A DNA stretch of 42,619 nucleotides from an uncultured Lentisphaerota bacterium (GCA_903896925.1 CAITZM010000068.1:1-42619), one strand, 5' to 3'; counted from the first letter of the stretch, positions 1 to 8,988 are shown. The notes: generated by a model not told the origin, from the sequence alone. Numbers and translations: made by a program.

Positions 1-27
1 ACCTGTCCACAAACCCAAGCCGGTTTT

Positions 28-54
28 GTAGGGGCGCAGCTTGCTGCGCCCTCT
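28..54. repeat. GTAGGGGC-type palindromic intergenic repeat
   Basis: A GGGGCGCAGC arm is followed after two bases by a GCTGCGCCC arm, giving a strong hairpin. The same unit, with GTAG at one end and CTCT or CTAC at the other, recurs at 2609-2682, 26102-26174 and, with a changed stem, at 29612-29638. The 239 bases before the first gene hold this element and a weaker CACGC/GCGTG hairpin near 130, and no gene that I can support. Confidence 0.7.
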
Positions 55-239
55 GCCTGAGTGTGGTTGGGCGCGTGGGGTTTGAAAACCTCGCCCACAA
101 AGCAGGGGTGACAGTCAGTGTAGTGTGGGCACGCTCCGCGTGCGATTTTGGTGGCGGTCTGGCTGCGTGAGGCGCGCCGCGTTCTCACGCACGCGGCTTG
201 GTTTGGCACTGCGCACATCGTCGCAGCCGCGTGGCCTTC

Positions 240-2549
240 TCACGGCGCGTAGGCGGCGGTGATGTTGAGGGCGCTGACGGAGGCGTTCTGCGGCGCCCAG
301 ACGAGCGGGTAGGGCGTGGTGGTGCGGCGGAACGAGGCGGCGTAGATCGCATGCAGCGGCGACCAACCTACGCAGCGTGCTGCGGGCTCGCGATACCAGC
401 CCTGATCCAGTCCCGCGGGTTCGTGCGCGCCGATACTGCGCCAGCGGTCGCCGTCCCAGATTTCGGCCCACGTGTGGTTGCCTTTCCGGTCGCTCCACTG
501 CGGCGTGCCGACCAGCCGCGCCGGGACTCCGACCGCGCGGCAGGCGTCCACGAGCAGGATCGTCAGTCCGGTGCACGAGGCGAATTTCGCGGCGATGGAT
601 TCCGACGGGCTCTGGTCGGGCTTGGGACGCTTGCTGGCGTGATACTCCACACCGAACAGCGGGAAGATTTTTTCATTGAGCCGCAGCGCGGCTGCGCCGG
701 GCGTCTTACAACCGGCGACGAGCGGCGCGCAGCGGGCGGCGAACTCCTTGCGCCAGCGCTCGCGCTTTTCGTTGATACAGGCGTAGGGCAGGACACCGTC
801 GAGAAACACCGCGCCGGTCAGGTCGAGCTTCCACGGCGCGGTCAGGCTGGCGTGCACGGCCAGCTCGACGTTCTCGCGCAGGAAGTCGGCGGAGAGCTGT
901 TGCAGGTCGGCGTCGGGCATGTTGGCAATGAGATAGGCCATGGGTTCGCGCGTGGCATCGGAGGCGGTGGTGAGCGCGCGGATCAGTTCGGTGCGGTTTG
1001 TCCCGGCGCGGGCCAGGGCTTCCACAATGCGCATGCGGTATGGAGTCGGCGCGGCCATCACGGCGGTACGTGTGGCGACATCCAGCTTCGGTGACAGCCA
1101 ACTGGTGATCGGAGGCCCCGCCGCGGTGGTCGGCCTTGCCCTGAGGACCGGTGCGCGGAAAACCACCTCGACCGTCTGGTTCGACGCGAAGTCGCCCTTG
1201 AGCGGCAGCAAAACGAAATCATCCGTGATGACGGGCTTGAGGTCGCCGCCCTGCCGGATGGTGGCGGGCCCGAGGCGCTTGGGCAGCGCGAAGACCTGCG
1301 GGCGCCCGCCCCAATTGCCGGCGCGCGTCGTGGTCAGGCGCAGCGTATGCACGTCGTCGACGGATTGCAGCTCGGCGGTCCATGGCAGATTCGCCTTGGC
1401 GAAGCCGGCCTGCCAGGCGGGATCGCCGTAGAACGCGAGCACGTTGTGGTCCCAGAGCAGCCCGAGCGCGTCGCGGTCGCCCGTGCCGAGCCGCTGCGCG
1501 GCGGCGTCGAGCCAGTCGGTGTCGAGGATGCCGACGTCCTGCCGGGCGAGGGTGGGGAAGCGTGTCTCGAGTTCATGGGTCAGCGCAAGCTGGTTGAAGA
1601 GGACGGCCTGCGCGAAGGTGCACGAGCCGGGCCGGCTGAGGAAATAATCGTTCACGCCCCAGCCGGCATAGCCATAGAAGGTGGGCACCACATAACCGAA
1701 CATCTGCGCGACGCCGCCGCTGCGGAGCCAGGCGAGCGCCATGCAGTTGGGTTGATGAATCTGTCCGATCAGGCAGTTGCCGGAGGGCAGATAGAGTTTC
1801 GGGTTTGGCGAGCGGATGGGGAAGTGCCGGCCCTGCCGGTCGAGGCCGAGCAGTTGCCCGTCGGCGCAGCGGAACTGGCCGTCGCGGTGGCTGTAGCCGA
1901 TCTGCCAGTCGTCGGGTGTCGCGTGGCCGCTGGTCATGAACAGGTCGAGTTGGTGCCGGTTGAGCGCTTCAACGAGCAGCACCGTCGTGTCGGCCGGCGC
2001 GGGTTGCTCGCTGGTCTGGCCGTCGGCGGTCTTGCGCCAGTACTTGCCGGAGTTGCCCTCGTCGAATTTTTGGCCCTCGGCGAACGGTGCGAGGTCGAGC
2101 GCCGAGGTGCCGCCGAGTCCGAGGCGGACGACCAGCGGTGCGCGCAGCTGCGCCAGTTGCAGCGCGTCTTCCGGCGTGTAGCCGGTGACGATGCTCCACG
2201 CCGCGTCGGTATAAGGGTCGTCGTCGAGCGCGCGCAGCAGCCGGTGTACGGCGATGACGAACCCCGCGCCGGCCTCCTCCGGGCGGGCGACGAACGCGAC
2301 GTAGCGCGGATGCAGCTCGGCGAGCGGTGTGTGTGTCTCGCCGGGAACATCCTCAAAGAGAATGCACGCGCCTTCGTATTTCGTGCGGAGCGCATCCACC
2401 ACGGCGCGCCACGCCGGGAGTGCATAGGTCGTGCGGCTGACGACAACCGCGTAGCTGCCGCGCGCCTCCGGCACGGACCACGCCGCGACCTCCGCCGCGC
2501 GCGCGCCGGCCAGCATCAGGAACATCGCCGCCAGAATGCGTTCCAACAT
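240..2549 (-). CDS. Secreted protein with caspase/gingipain-like and transglutaminase-like domains
   Basis: About 769 residues. The start at 2549 was chosen because it places a typical signal peptide (MLERILAAMFLMLAG, cleavage near AARA) at the N-terminus; an in-frame ATG at 2654 would put 35 unlikely residues before it. Residues about 25-320 look like a peptidase C25 (gingipain-like, caspase fold) region: a TSGHA motif (His about 209) is followed by SGNC (Cys about 259), the order of a His-Cys dyad. Residues about 620-730 are transglutaminase-like: SCTGL (Cys about 659) and NHTW (His about 692), then a WDGDRW-IGAHEP stretch. The usual third Asp is not clearly placed. Both families are thiol enzymes, so proteolysis or peptide crosslinking outside the cytoplasm is likely, but the substrate is unknown. 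No operon partner is visible; the next gene upstream is divergent. Confidence 0.75.
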   Translation of the reverse strand: MLERILAAMFLMLAGARAAEVAAWSVPEARGSYAVVVSRTTYALPAWRAVVDALRTKYEGACILFEDVPGETHTPLAELHPRYVAFVARPEEAGAGFVIAVHRLLRALDDDPYTDAAWSIVTGYTPEDALQLAQLRAPLVVRLGLGGTSALDLAPFAEGQKFDEGNSGKYWRKTADGQTSEQPAPADTTVLLVEALNRHQLDLFMTSGHATPDDWQIGYSHRDGQFRCADGQLLGLDRQGRHFPIRSPNPKLYLPSGNCLIGQIHQPNCMALAWLRSGGVAQMFGYVVPTFYGYAGWGVNDYFLSRPGSCTFAQAVLFNQLALTHELETRFPTLARQDVGILDTDWLDAAAQRLGTGDRDALGLLWDHNVLAFYGDPAWQAGFAKANLPWTAELQSVDDVHTLRLTTTRAGNWGGRPQVFALPKRLGPATIRQGGDLKPVITDDFVLLPLKGDFASNQTVEVVFRAPVLRARPTTAAGPPITSWLSPKLDVATRTAVMAAPTPYRMRIVEALARAGTNRTELIRALTTASDATREPMAYLIANMPDADLQQLSADFLRENVELAVHASLTAPWKLDLTGAVFLDGVLPYACINEKRERWRKEFAARCAPLVAGCKTPGAAALRLNEKIFPLFGVEYHASKRPKPDQSPSESIAAKFASCTGLTILLVDACRAVGVPARLVGTPQWSDRKGNHTWAEIWDGDRWRSIGAHEPAGLDQGWYREPAARCVGWSPLHAIYAASFRRTTTPYPLVWAPQNASVSALNITAAYAP

Positions 2550-2608
2550 GGCGCGGACTATAAGCCGCGCCCGCCAGCGGGACAATCCGGATTCCATGCG
2601 GCTGTAGG

Positions 2609-2682
2609 GTAGGGGCGCGGGCTTGCTGCGCCCGGCTTGGTGAGCGCTCTGCACGATGGGCGCAGCAAGTCTGCGCCCCTAC
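2609..2682. repeat. Inverted pair of GTAGGGGC palindromic repeats
   Basis: One arm is 2609-2633 (GTAGGGGCGC...TTGCTGCGCCC) and the second is 2658-2682 (GGGCGCAGCAAG...GCGCCCCTAC), its reverse complement apart from the loop bases. The pair sits between two divergent genes. It belongs to the same family as the elements at 28, 26102, 26147 and 29612. Confidence 0.7.
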
Positions 2683-2709
2683 GGTGCGGATGCCGAACGG
2701 GACCGCTTA

Positions 2710-2737
2710 TTGACACGGCGGGGTTCTCGCTTACGTT
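2710..2737 (+). promoter_or_regulatory. Possible promoter of the small ABM-like gene
   Basis: TTGACA at 2710-2715 is a perfect -35 box. With a 16-nt spacer the -10 would be TACGTT (2732-2737), a weak match. The site lies 50 nt before the chosen start codon. The -35 is convincing, the -10 less so. Confidence 0.4.
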
Positions 2738-2787
2738 GCGGCGCGGGGTGCGCGAAAGTCAGAGCCATCAAGATGAAGGAGAACAAA

Positions 2788-3099
2788 ATGAAAGCCGACA
2801 AAAAGACGAAGATCCCGTATGGCATCGTGCATTACTTCCCCGGTGGAACCAAGAAACAATACGAGGCCTCCATCGCGGCCCTGCACCCCGGTCCGGACCG
2901 GCTCCCGAAGGGCCAGCTCTTCCACGTCGCCGGCGCCTCGAAGGGCGGCTGGACCGTTGTGGCGGTCCACGATTCCAAGCAGAGTTGGGAGACGTTCCGC
3001 GACGAGATCCTGATGCCCCGGATGCAGCTGGGCATCAAGGGCGGCTTCAAGACTCCGCCCCAGGAAACGCCGTTTGAGGTCTATAATTTGGGGGCCTGA
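2788..3099 (+). CDS. Small conserved protein, probable dimeric alpha-beta barrel (ABM-like)
   Basis: 103 residues. The start at 2788 was chosen because AAGGAG lies at the right distance just before it; an ATG at 2773 would overlap that ribosome site. The protein opens with a short Lys-rich stretch, then IPYGIVHYFPGGT, a HPGPDRLPKGQ loop, GGWTVVAVHDSK and a C-terminal GGF-TPPQE-FEV segment. This pattern resembles small proteins that adopt the antibiotic-biosynthesis-monooxygenase fold and are annotated as hypothetical in many bacteria. No catalytic residue can be named and no signal peptide or membrane segment is seen. It stands alone, convergent with the next gene. Its biochemical role is unknown. 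Confidence 0.7.
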   Translation: MKADKKTKIPYGIVHYFPGGTKKQYEASIAALHPGPDRLPKGQLFHVAGASKGGWTVVAVHDSKQSWETFRDEILMPRMQLGIKGGFKTPPQETPFEVYNLGA

Positions 3100-3237
3100 C
3101 CGCGTACCCGGCACCATCCGGCCGCTTGTACCGGACCTGCCGGGTTGGGACCGCGGTGGGTACAGGAGCGCACCAGTCATCGGCAGCAAGTTCAGTTGCC
3201 AGCCCATCAGCTATCGGCCTGCCCGCTGCGGGGGCGT

Positions 3238-6200
3238 TCATTTCACGTCTTCGCAGATCACGCGGAAGCCCACATCGAAGACGGCTTGCCAGCCGGGATA
3301 GGCGTATCGGTAGGCGCTGGTGGCACGCTGCGGGCGATCGTAGAACGAGCCGCCGCGCGCGACCTTGCGGCCTGCATCGCTATCGCTGTCGCGCCCGTCG
3401 TCACGGTACGGATAGGGCCGGTAGGTCGTGCGCGTCCACTCGGCGGCGTTGCCATGCATGTCGCACAGCCCCCAGGCATTGGGGGCGTAACGACCGATCT
3501 CGGCGGTGGCCGTGGCGCCATCGTTGACGTTCGCGATCGCCGGGAGCCACTTGGGTGAATCGCCACGGCAGAGGTCGAGGAGCCGGGCATCCGCCAGATT
3601 GGCCCACTTGCTGAAGTTGTCGACCACATTGCCGTAATGCAGCGGCGTCGCGGTGCCGGCGCGACAGGCGTATTCCCATTGGGCTTCGGTGGGCAGGGTG
3701 AATTTGCGGCCGGTCTTCTGCGACAGCCAGGCGCAGAAAGCCAGCGCCTGATGCCAGGAGATGCGGATGACGGGCTGCCGGCTGCCGTTGGCCGGCTGAC
3801 CGCGCGTGCTTTGGTCCTTGTTGAACTCGCTGATGTAGCCGCTGTCGTGCGTCGGATCGAAGAGCGCATACTGGCCGTTGTCTGTTTCGAATTTCGCCAT
3901 GTAAAACGGCTTCTCGATCCGCACCTTGGCCAGCGGCCGTTCGTCGGGCGCGCCCGCGGGATCGCCCATGATGAATTCGCCCGCGGGGATCAGGACGAGT
4001 GTCAAAGTCTGACCGCCGCCCAAATCGATTTTCAGTTCCGGCGGCAGGCCCGCCGAAGTTTGCCGGCGCCTGGCCTCGTCAGCTTGGAACGGCCAGCCTC
4101 CCGCCTTGACGTCCTGTGCCGGCACCGGCAGTTCCGGGGCCGGCTTGACGAAGGCGACCGGTTGCGCGGGCAGGGCGGGCAGGAGCTCGAGATCCTCGGC
4201 GAGGTCGGCCGTCTGTTTGTTCAGCTCGATGCGCAGTTCGCGGACCTTGCCGCAAGCGCCGTGCTGTTCCGTCCAGGTGCCGTGATCGGGGACGTTGAGG
4301 TCGATCCACGTGTACAACCGGTCCCACGCCTCGGTGTCGAGCTGCACGTTGTGGTGGCCTTTCTCCAGCAGCTGGATCAGCTCGCTGGTCGAGGCGTGCC
4401 ACGCGAGCGGTAGCTGCAAGTGGTAGTCGCTTTCCGGGCCGGGCCGGCGGACGTAGGGATGCAACGCGATATACGACTGATCAAAACCGCCCCAGCCTTT
4501 TTCCTTTTTGGCCCGGAAGTCGGGCCGCGGTTTTCCACCGGCCTGTGGCGAGCCGTCGTGGCAGCCCACGCAGAATTTGTCGAGCACAGGCTGCACGTCG
4601 CGCGGGAAGCTCAGGCCGCGGGCCGGGCCGCGCCATGCCGCGATTGCCGCCGGCGGCTTCCGCGCGGCCTCGATCTGCCGGGCCAACGGCGAGGCGTTTT
4701 GCTGTTCATGGCAGCCGAGGCAGGTGAGCTGTTCGCCGGGCATCGCCGTGTACCAGCTGCGCATGACCTGCAGCGCGCGGCCTTCGGCGTCGAGCGGCTG
4801 GAGGGCGATCGGCGTGTTCGCCGGCACGGTGAACATCGCCGAGCCGTCGGCGTTGACCGGGACGGTGCCGAGGATCCGGTGGATGTCCCAAGGCCCATCA
4901 ATGCCGATGCTGATGTGGCCGCCCATGCCGTTGTAGGCGTAGTGGAACGCATACAAGCGGAGGCTCCGGACCGTGCCGCGCGGCACGCCGGCCAGACCGG
5001 GGCCGGCGTAGACATCGGCGAGGATCAGCGTCGCGGTCGGGCTGGCCAGGTTCACCTTGTCCGGGATGACCGGCGGCCTGGGTGTCTTGCGGAACGGGAC
5101 CGGCTCCAGCAGCGCGTAGCCCGGCTGCTCGGCCAGCAGCAGCATGTTGTCGAAGATGTCCACCAGGTAGATGCCCCAGTTGGCGTTGCTGTTGGGTTTG
5201 GCGGAGACGAGGAAATATTTGTCGCTCAGCGGATACGGGTGCAGGAACTTCGGCCAGCTGCCTTCCACCAGGCCGTCGGCGATCGTCGGCAGCACCGGCT
5301 TGCCATAGCCGGGGATCCGCTGCACCGCCGGCTGGGCCTCGTGCCGGCCCCGGCCGAAATCGAACAGCACCAGTTCGCCCATGCGCGTCACGCCGTGATG
5401 GCCGGAGACGATGGCCACGACCTTGGTCGGGCTGCCGGGCACCGGGCGCGCGTAGAAGGTCGAGTTGGGCCAGTACGAGTTGCTGAAGGCATAGGCCCGC
5501 TGGTCCGTCCCGTCGGGATTCATGTGAAACAGGAGCCGCGTGAAATAGTGCGGGGTGTCGCTGTACTCCCAGCGGGTGTACAGGATGCGGCCGGTGTTCA
5601 ACACGGTCGGACACCAATTCTGGTCCTGGTCAAAGGTCAGCCGGCGCACCGTCTTGCCGTCGGCGCTCAGCTGGTAAATGTTGCCGACGGGATCGCCGCC
5701 GCCGACGCACGGCACGCCGTGGAAGCACGCGGTCGAGACGAAATCGATCCGGCCGTCCGGCAGATAGCACGCGTCAAAGTTGTCGAACTCCTGCGTGTCG
5801 GCCGTCACCTGCCGGACCAGCTTGCCGGCGGCATCCAGTTCGAAGACCTGCCAGCGGTTGTTCTTCGCTACGGAGGAAATCAACAGCCGGTCCGCATCGA
5901 AATGCAGCTTCATGTCGCCGACAAATTTGCCGCCTTCGGGCTTGTAAAATGTGGTCAGCTTCCCGGTGGGACGGAGGGGCGACAGGAGCGCGATTTCATT
6001 GTCGTAGCCGCCGCGCGGCAGCGAGGCATTGACCTGCCAGTTCTGCGGCAGGCCCAGCAGGTCGGCCTTGCGTTTGACCAGCAACAGCCGCTCAAAGTCG
6101 AGCAGCGGATTGGCCAGCAAGGCTTCCTGTTGCAGGGCGGTGAACGCTGCGTCGGCGTCGGGCACGGTCTGCGTTTCCAGCACCGCCAGCCGTTTCAGAA

Positions 6201-6366
6201 AGTCCGGACCGTGCGTGTATTGGGAAGGGAACGACTGGGAGAGATCCTCGACGGCGAGGCGCAGGCTCTGGAGCTTGGCCTTTTCCACCGCCCAACCCGG
6301 CGCGGACAGGGTGGCCAGCAGGACCATCGCGGCCAGTTTTAATGATTGCCGATTCGTTGAACTCAT
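3238..6366 (-). CDS. HzsA-like c-type cytochrome fused to SUMF1/FGE-like domain
   Basis: About 1,042 residues. The start at 6366 gives a clean signal peptide (MSSTNRQSLKLAAMVLLATL, cleavage after GWA) with an AAGG ribosome site about 10 nt upstream; an in-frame ATG at 6417 lacks this. Residues about 100-540 resemble the hydrazine synthase alpha-subunit middle region, a propeller-like fold common in PVC bacteria. Two CxxCH heme-c motifs follow, CLGCH near residue 548 and CVGCH near 599. Residues about 780-1042 form an SUMF1/formylglycine-generating-enzyme-like domain (IPAGEFIMGDP at its start, GFRVICED at its end). In the stretch after GGSF, where true FGE carries its two active cysteines, none is present, so sulfatase activation is unlikely. 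It is probably a periplasmic redox or binding protein. Hydrazine synthesis itself is not implied, because the beta and gamma subunits are not in the window. Confidence 0.75.
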   Translation of the reverse strand: MSSTNRQSLKLAAMVLLATLSAPGWAVEKAKLQSLRLAVEDLSQSFPSQYTHGPDFLKRLAVLETQTVPDADAAFTALQQEALLANPLLDFERLLLVKRKADLLGLPQNWQVNASLPRGGYDNEIALLSPLRPTGKLTTFYKPEGGKFVGDMKLHFDADRLLISSVAKNNRWQVFELDAAGKLVRQVTADTQEFDNFDACYLPDGRIDFVSTACFHGVPCVGGGDPVGNIYQLSADGKTVRRLTFDQDQNWCPTVLNTGRILYTRWEYSDTPHYFTRLLFHMNPDGTDQRAYAFSNSYWPNSTFYARPVPGSPTKVVAIVSGHHGVTRMGELVLFDFGRGRHEAQPAVQRIPGYGKPVLPTIADGLVEGSWPKFLHPYPLSDKYFLVSAKPNSNANWGIYLVDIFDNMLLLAEQPGYALLEPVPFRKTPRPPVIPDKVNLASPTATLILADVYAGPGLAGVPRGTVRSLRLYAFHYAYNGMGGHISIGIDGPWDIHRILGTVPVNADGSAMFTVPANTPIALQPLDAEGRALQVMRSWYTAMPGEQLTCLGCHEQQNASPLARQIEAARKPPAAIAAWRGPARGLSFPRDVQPVLDKFCVGCHDGSPQAGGKPRPDFRAKKEKGWGGFDQSYIALHPYVRRPGPESDYHLQLPLAWHASTSELIQLLEKGHHNVQLDTEAWDRLYTWIDLNVPDHGTWTEQHGACGKVRELRIELNKQTADLAEDLELLPALPAQPVAFVKPAPELPVPAQDVKAGGWPFQADEARRRQTSAGLPPELKIDLGGGQTLTLVLIPAGEFIMGDPAGAPDERPLAKVRIEKPFYMAKFETDNGQYALFDPTHDSGYISEFNKDQSTRGQPANGSRQPVIRISWHQALAFCAWLSQKTGRKFTLPTEAQWEYACRAGTATPLHYGNVVDNFSKWANLADARLLDLCRGDSPKWLPAIANVNDGATATAEIGRYAPNAWGLCDMHGNAAEWTRTTYRPYPYRDDGRDSDSDAGRKVARGGSFYDRPQRATSAYRYAYPGWQAVFDVGFRVICEDVK

Positions 6367-6613
6367 CTTTGTACCCTTGCTGGCCGCGGATGGTACCCTG
6401 CTGCGCACTGTCGACAAAGGGAATTTGTTTTTGCCCGATCCGTATCGGGTCTGTCACGGAATGCGCGGCGGGCTCAGGCACGTTCCCCACGCTGCGCCCT
6501 GTCCGGTCCAGGTTTGTGGTCCGGGCTCTGTGCGCGGTTTTGTCAGGCGGTAATTTGCGCTGGATGTTTCTTCCGCTTGCCAGCCTCCGGTGCGGTCAGC
6601 ATAATCCGCGGAC

Positions 6614-7339
6614 ATGACGCAGGATGACATACAGGGGGCGGCGGCGCGGCCGCCGGACTTCCCGTTGCGGCCCGGGCAGTTGCTCGGGATGGCGCGTGGC
6701 TTTGCCTGGCTGAGCGTCGGGCTGCTGGTCACCTTCATGCTGCTGCTCGGTCTGCTCGAGTGGCATCTGCCGCAGTTCCTCGGCACGCTGCCTCCCTGCC
6801 TGGCGGGCGCGGGCCTGGCGCTCTACGGCGGCCTGCTTTGGTGGCGCACGTCGGGTCCGGACGGCCCCTGGCGGCGGCATGCGCAGATTGCGGTGTTTCT
6901 AACCGCTCTGCAGATCTACCTCGCGCCGTTCGCGCTGTGGTGGCGCCGCGACCTGCCCGACCTGCAGCTCTTCAGCAACACCATGACGCTGCTGGCGAGC
7001 CTGCCGGCGCTGGCGTGGGTGATCGCGCGCCAGGCCGAGGACACCGGCCGGATGCTCGGCGATCACGCGCTGGCCGTCGAGGCGCGCTTCGGCCGCCGCG
7101 CGCTGATCTTTCCCGTCCTGCTGCTGACCGTGCTGGTGGCCGGCTATGAAGGCGCGATCCTGGCCGGTGTGCCGCTGCCGGAGCCGCCGTCCATTGCGAT
7201 GCCCGGCCTGGTGGTGCCGCCGTGGCTGGTCATGCTGCAGCTCGGCGCCATCCTCATGAGCATGAGCATCGGCTGGCGCTGCACGCACGCCTGCCAGCGC
7301 GCGCTGATCCAAGCCTTCCCGCCGCCGGTCACGCCATGA
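6614..7339 (+). CDS. Integral membrane protein of unknown function
   Basis: 241 residues. The start ATG at 6614 lacks a strong ribosome site, but it is the first in-frame ATG and the coding sense is good. Six hydrophobic segments can be read, at about residues 20-48, 55-77, 92-112, 118-137, 158-178 and 192-220. I do not recognise the family and see no catalytic motif. The last four bases (ATGA) overlap a possible 16-codon mini-ORF that in turn abuts the next membrane-protein gene, so the two genes are probably translated together. The gene is divergent from the cytochrome-SUMF1 gene across 247 bases that presumably hold both promoters. Confidence 0.7.
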   Translation: MTQDDIQGAAARPPDFPLRPGQLLGMARGFAWLSVGLLVTFMLLLGLLEWHLPQFLGTLPPCLAGAGLALYGGLLWWRTSGPDGPWRRHAQIAVFLTALQIYLAPFALWWRRDLPDLQLFSNTMTLLASLPALAWVIARQAEDTGRMLGDHALAVEARFGRRALIFPVLLLTVLVAGYEGAILAGVPLPEPPSIAMPGLVVPPWLVMLQLGAILMSMSIGWRCTHACQRALIQAFPPPVTP

Positions 7340-7386
7340 AACCGCCTGCCCGCAGATCCCGTTCCCCGGTGGGGCCGCGCCCGTGA
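7336..7386 (+). CDS. Possible 16-codon coupling mini-ORF
   Basis: ATG at 7336 overlaps the upstream stop (ATGA). The frame encodes MKPPARRSRSPVGPRP and ends in TGA at 7384-7386, whose last base is the first base of the next gene's ATG (TGATG). This bridges an otherwise untranslated 47-nt gap by two stop-start overlaps. It may only be chance, and the peptide itself is probably not functional. Confidence 0.25.
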   Translation: MKPPARRSRSPVGPRP

Positions 7387-8075
7387 TGCGGTTCGGCAAA
7401 TTCCTGCTCGGCCTGTTGCTGGTCCCCGCGTGCGTGGCGGCCACGCGCGCCGTCCTCAAACTGATCCTCGCCCTCCGGCCGCTCGAGGGCTTCAGCTTCT
7501 CCGCATGGGGGTTTGTCGGCGGCTTCGGGTTTTTCGTGCTGCTTTACCTGGCGCTGCCGGCGCCGATGAAGACCTATGTCCTTGCCCACGAACTGACCCA
7601 TGCGCTCTGGGGCCTCGCCATGGGGGCGCGCTTCAAAAACCTGAACGTGAGCGACAAGGGCGGCAGCGTCACCCTGAGCAAATCCAATGTTCTCATCACC
7701 CTCGCGCCCTATTTCTTCCCGCTCTACACGGTCCTGCTGGTGATCATCTACCTCGCTTGTGCCCACTACTTCGATCTGCATGCCTATCGTCCGCTGTGGT
7801 ACGCCATGCTCGGCCTGACCTGGGCGTTTCACCTCGTCTTTACCCTGCACGCCCTGCGCCAGCGCCAGCCCGACATCATGGAGCACGGCCGCATCTTTTC
7901 CTGGGCGCTGATCTACCTGGTCAACATGCTCACGCTCGGCATCTGGATCTGTGTGCTGGCCGCGCCGACGCTGGCGGACTTTGGGCACCGCTTGCTGAAC
8001 GAACTCCGCTGGGTGCTGGAGGAATACTCCGCTATCCTGGACGTCATCCGCCACGGCCTGCATGTGCTGCTCTGA
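7386..8075 (+). CDS. Membrane protein with HExxH motif, peptidase M50-like
   Basis: 229 residues starting at ATG 7386; a GTG at 7383 is directly before it in the same frame. Four to five hydrophobic segments are visible. HELTH at residues 68-72 lies at the end of the second segment, as in membrane-embedded zinc proteases of the M50/M50B type, and is followed by a Gly-Gly-Ser beta segment and a LAPYFFPLY membrane segment that mirrors the M50B pattern. The second zinc-ligand motif of classical site-2 proteases (NxxPxxxxD) is not seen, so proteolytic activity is unproven. It is probably co-transcribed with the preceding six-segment membrane protein. No substrate is suggested by the neighbours. 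Confidence 0.65.
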   Translation: MRFGKFLLGLLLVPACVAATRAVLKLILALRPLEGFSFSAWGFVGGFGFFVLLYLALPAPMKTYVLAHELTHALWGLAMGARFKNLNVSDKGGSVTLSKSNVLITLAPYFFPLYTVLLVIIYLACAHYFDLHAYRPLWYAMLGLTWAFHLVFTLHALRQRQPDIMEHGRIFSWALIYLVNMLTLGIWICVLAAPTLADFGHRLLNELRWVLEEYSAILDVIRHGLHVLL

Positions 8076-8136
8076 GGGCTTGCCGAACTTTTTTTCCGTG
8101 TCATTCCTCCGCCGTCCGTGCTTAATTCGGCCCGTC

Positions 8137-8988
8137 ATGCTGCTGGCGCGCACAGAACATCTCGATGTCCATCGCAACCTCGCGCTGGAGGAATGCCTGC
8201 TGGAGGTGGCGGAGGAGCGCGGTCCCGTGTTGTTCCTCTGGCGCAGCTCCGGCGCGGTGGTGCTCGGCAAGAACCAGAATCCCTGGCACGAGGTGAACCT
8301 GCCCGAACTGCAGGCGGCCGGGCTGGCGCTGGCGCGGCGGTGCTCCGGCGGCGGCACCGTCTTCCATGATCCGGGCAACCTCAACTACGCGCTGGCGCTG
8401 CCGCGCGACACCTACGATCAGGACGCCGTCTTCGCACAGCTCATCGGGGCCTTTCACCGCGCCGGCATTCCGGCGGAGCGCGGCCCGCACCACGGACTGC
8501 TGGTGCACGGCCGGAAATTTTCCGGCAGCGCCTTCTGCTTCCGCCGCCGCGCCGTGCTGCATCACGGCACGTTGCTGATCCGGGCCGACCTCGCGCGGCT
8601 GCAGCGCGTGCTGACCGGCGGATTGGAACTGGCCTCGCGCGCCATCGCCTCGCACCCGATGCCGGTGATCAACCTCGCCGAACTGCAGCCCACGTGCGAT
8701 GTCGAGCGCGTGGTCAGTGAAGCCTACGCGCCCGGCGCCACCGCGCTCGGCGACGCTTTTCTGGACACGCTACCCTGGCAGGCGAAGGCCACGCAGCACC
8801 GCTCCTGGGACTGGCAGTTTGGCCTGACCCCGCCCTTCGAGTGCACGCGGGCCGGCGTCACGGTGCGCGTGGAACACGGCCGCATCGCGTCGGTCGCAGG
8901 CGATCCCGCGCTCGCCGCTAAACTCGTCGGACAAGTTTTCCAAGGGTGGCCCAATCGGGGCGAGGTCGAAGCACAAACGTTGACCTGA
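8137..8988 (+). CDS. lplA: Lipoate-protein ligase A family protein
   Basis: 283 residues. Attaches lipoate (via lipoyl-AMP) to the E2 and GcvH subunits of 2-oxoacid dehydrogenases and the glycine cleavage system in the cytoplasm. The family signature RRCSGGGTVFHDPGNLN starts near residue 67. The catalytic lysine lies in GRKFSGSA (Lys 127), followed by LHHGTLLI. Start 8137 was chosen because the family begins a few residues before the conserved LALEECLL segment; an alternative start at 8062 would add 25 residues overlapping the upstream gene. No strong ribosome site precedes it. TTAATT at 8122-8127 could be a -10 box, which would leave almost no leader. The length is normal for the short bacterial form. 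A lipoyltransferase relative is the main alternative. Confidence 0.88.
   Translation: MLLARTEHLDVHRNLALEECLLEVAEERGPVLFLWRSSGAVVLGKNQNPWHEVNLPELQAAGLALARRCSGGGTVFHDPGNLNYALALPRDTYDQDAVFAQLIGAFHRAGIPAERGPHHGLLVHGRKFSGSAFCFRRRAVLHHGTLLIRADLARLQRVLTGGLELASRAIASHPMPVINLAELQPTCDVERVVSEAYAPGATALGDAFLDTLPWQAKATQHRSWDWQFGLTPPFECTRAGVTVRVEHGRIASVAGDPALAAKLVGQVFQGWPNRGEVEAQTLT

Noticed and set aside
4420..6342. Long plus-strand frame opposite the HzsA/SUMF1-like gene
   Set aside because: Antisense of a real gene; no start site and no domain.
3238..6366. Idea that the locus encodes an anammox-type hydrazine synthase
   Set aside because: Only an HzsA-like region with two heme motifs is present; beta and gamma subunits are absent, and this family is widespread in non-anammox PVC bacteria.
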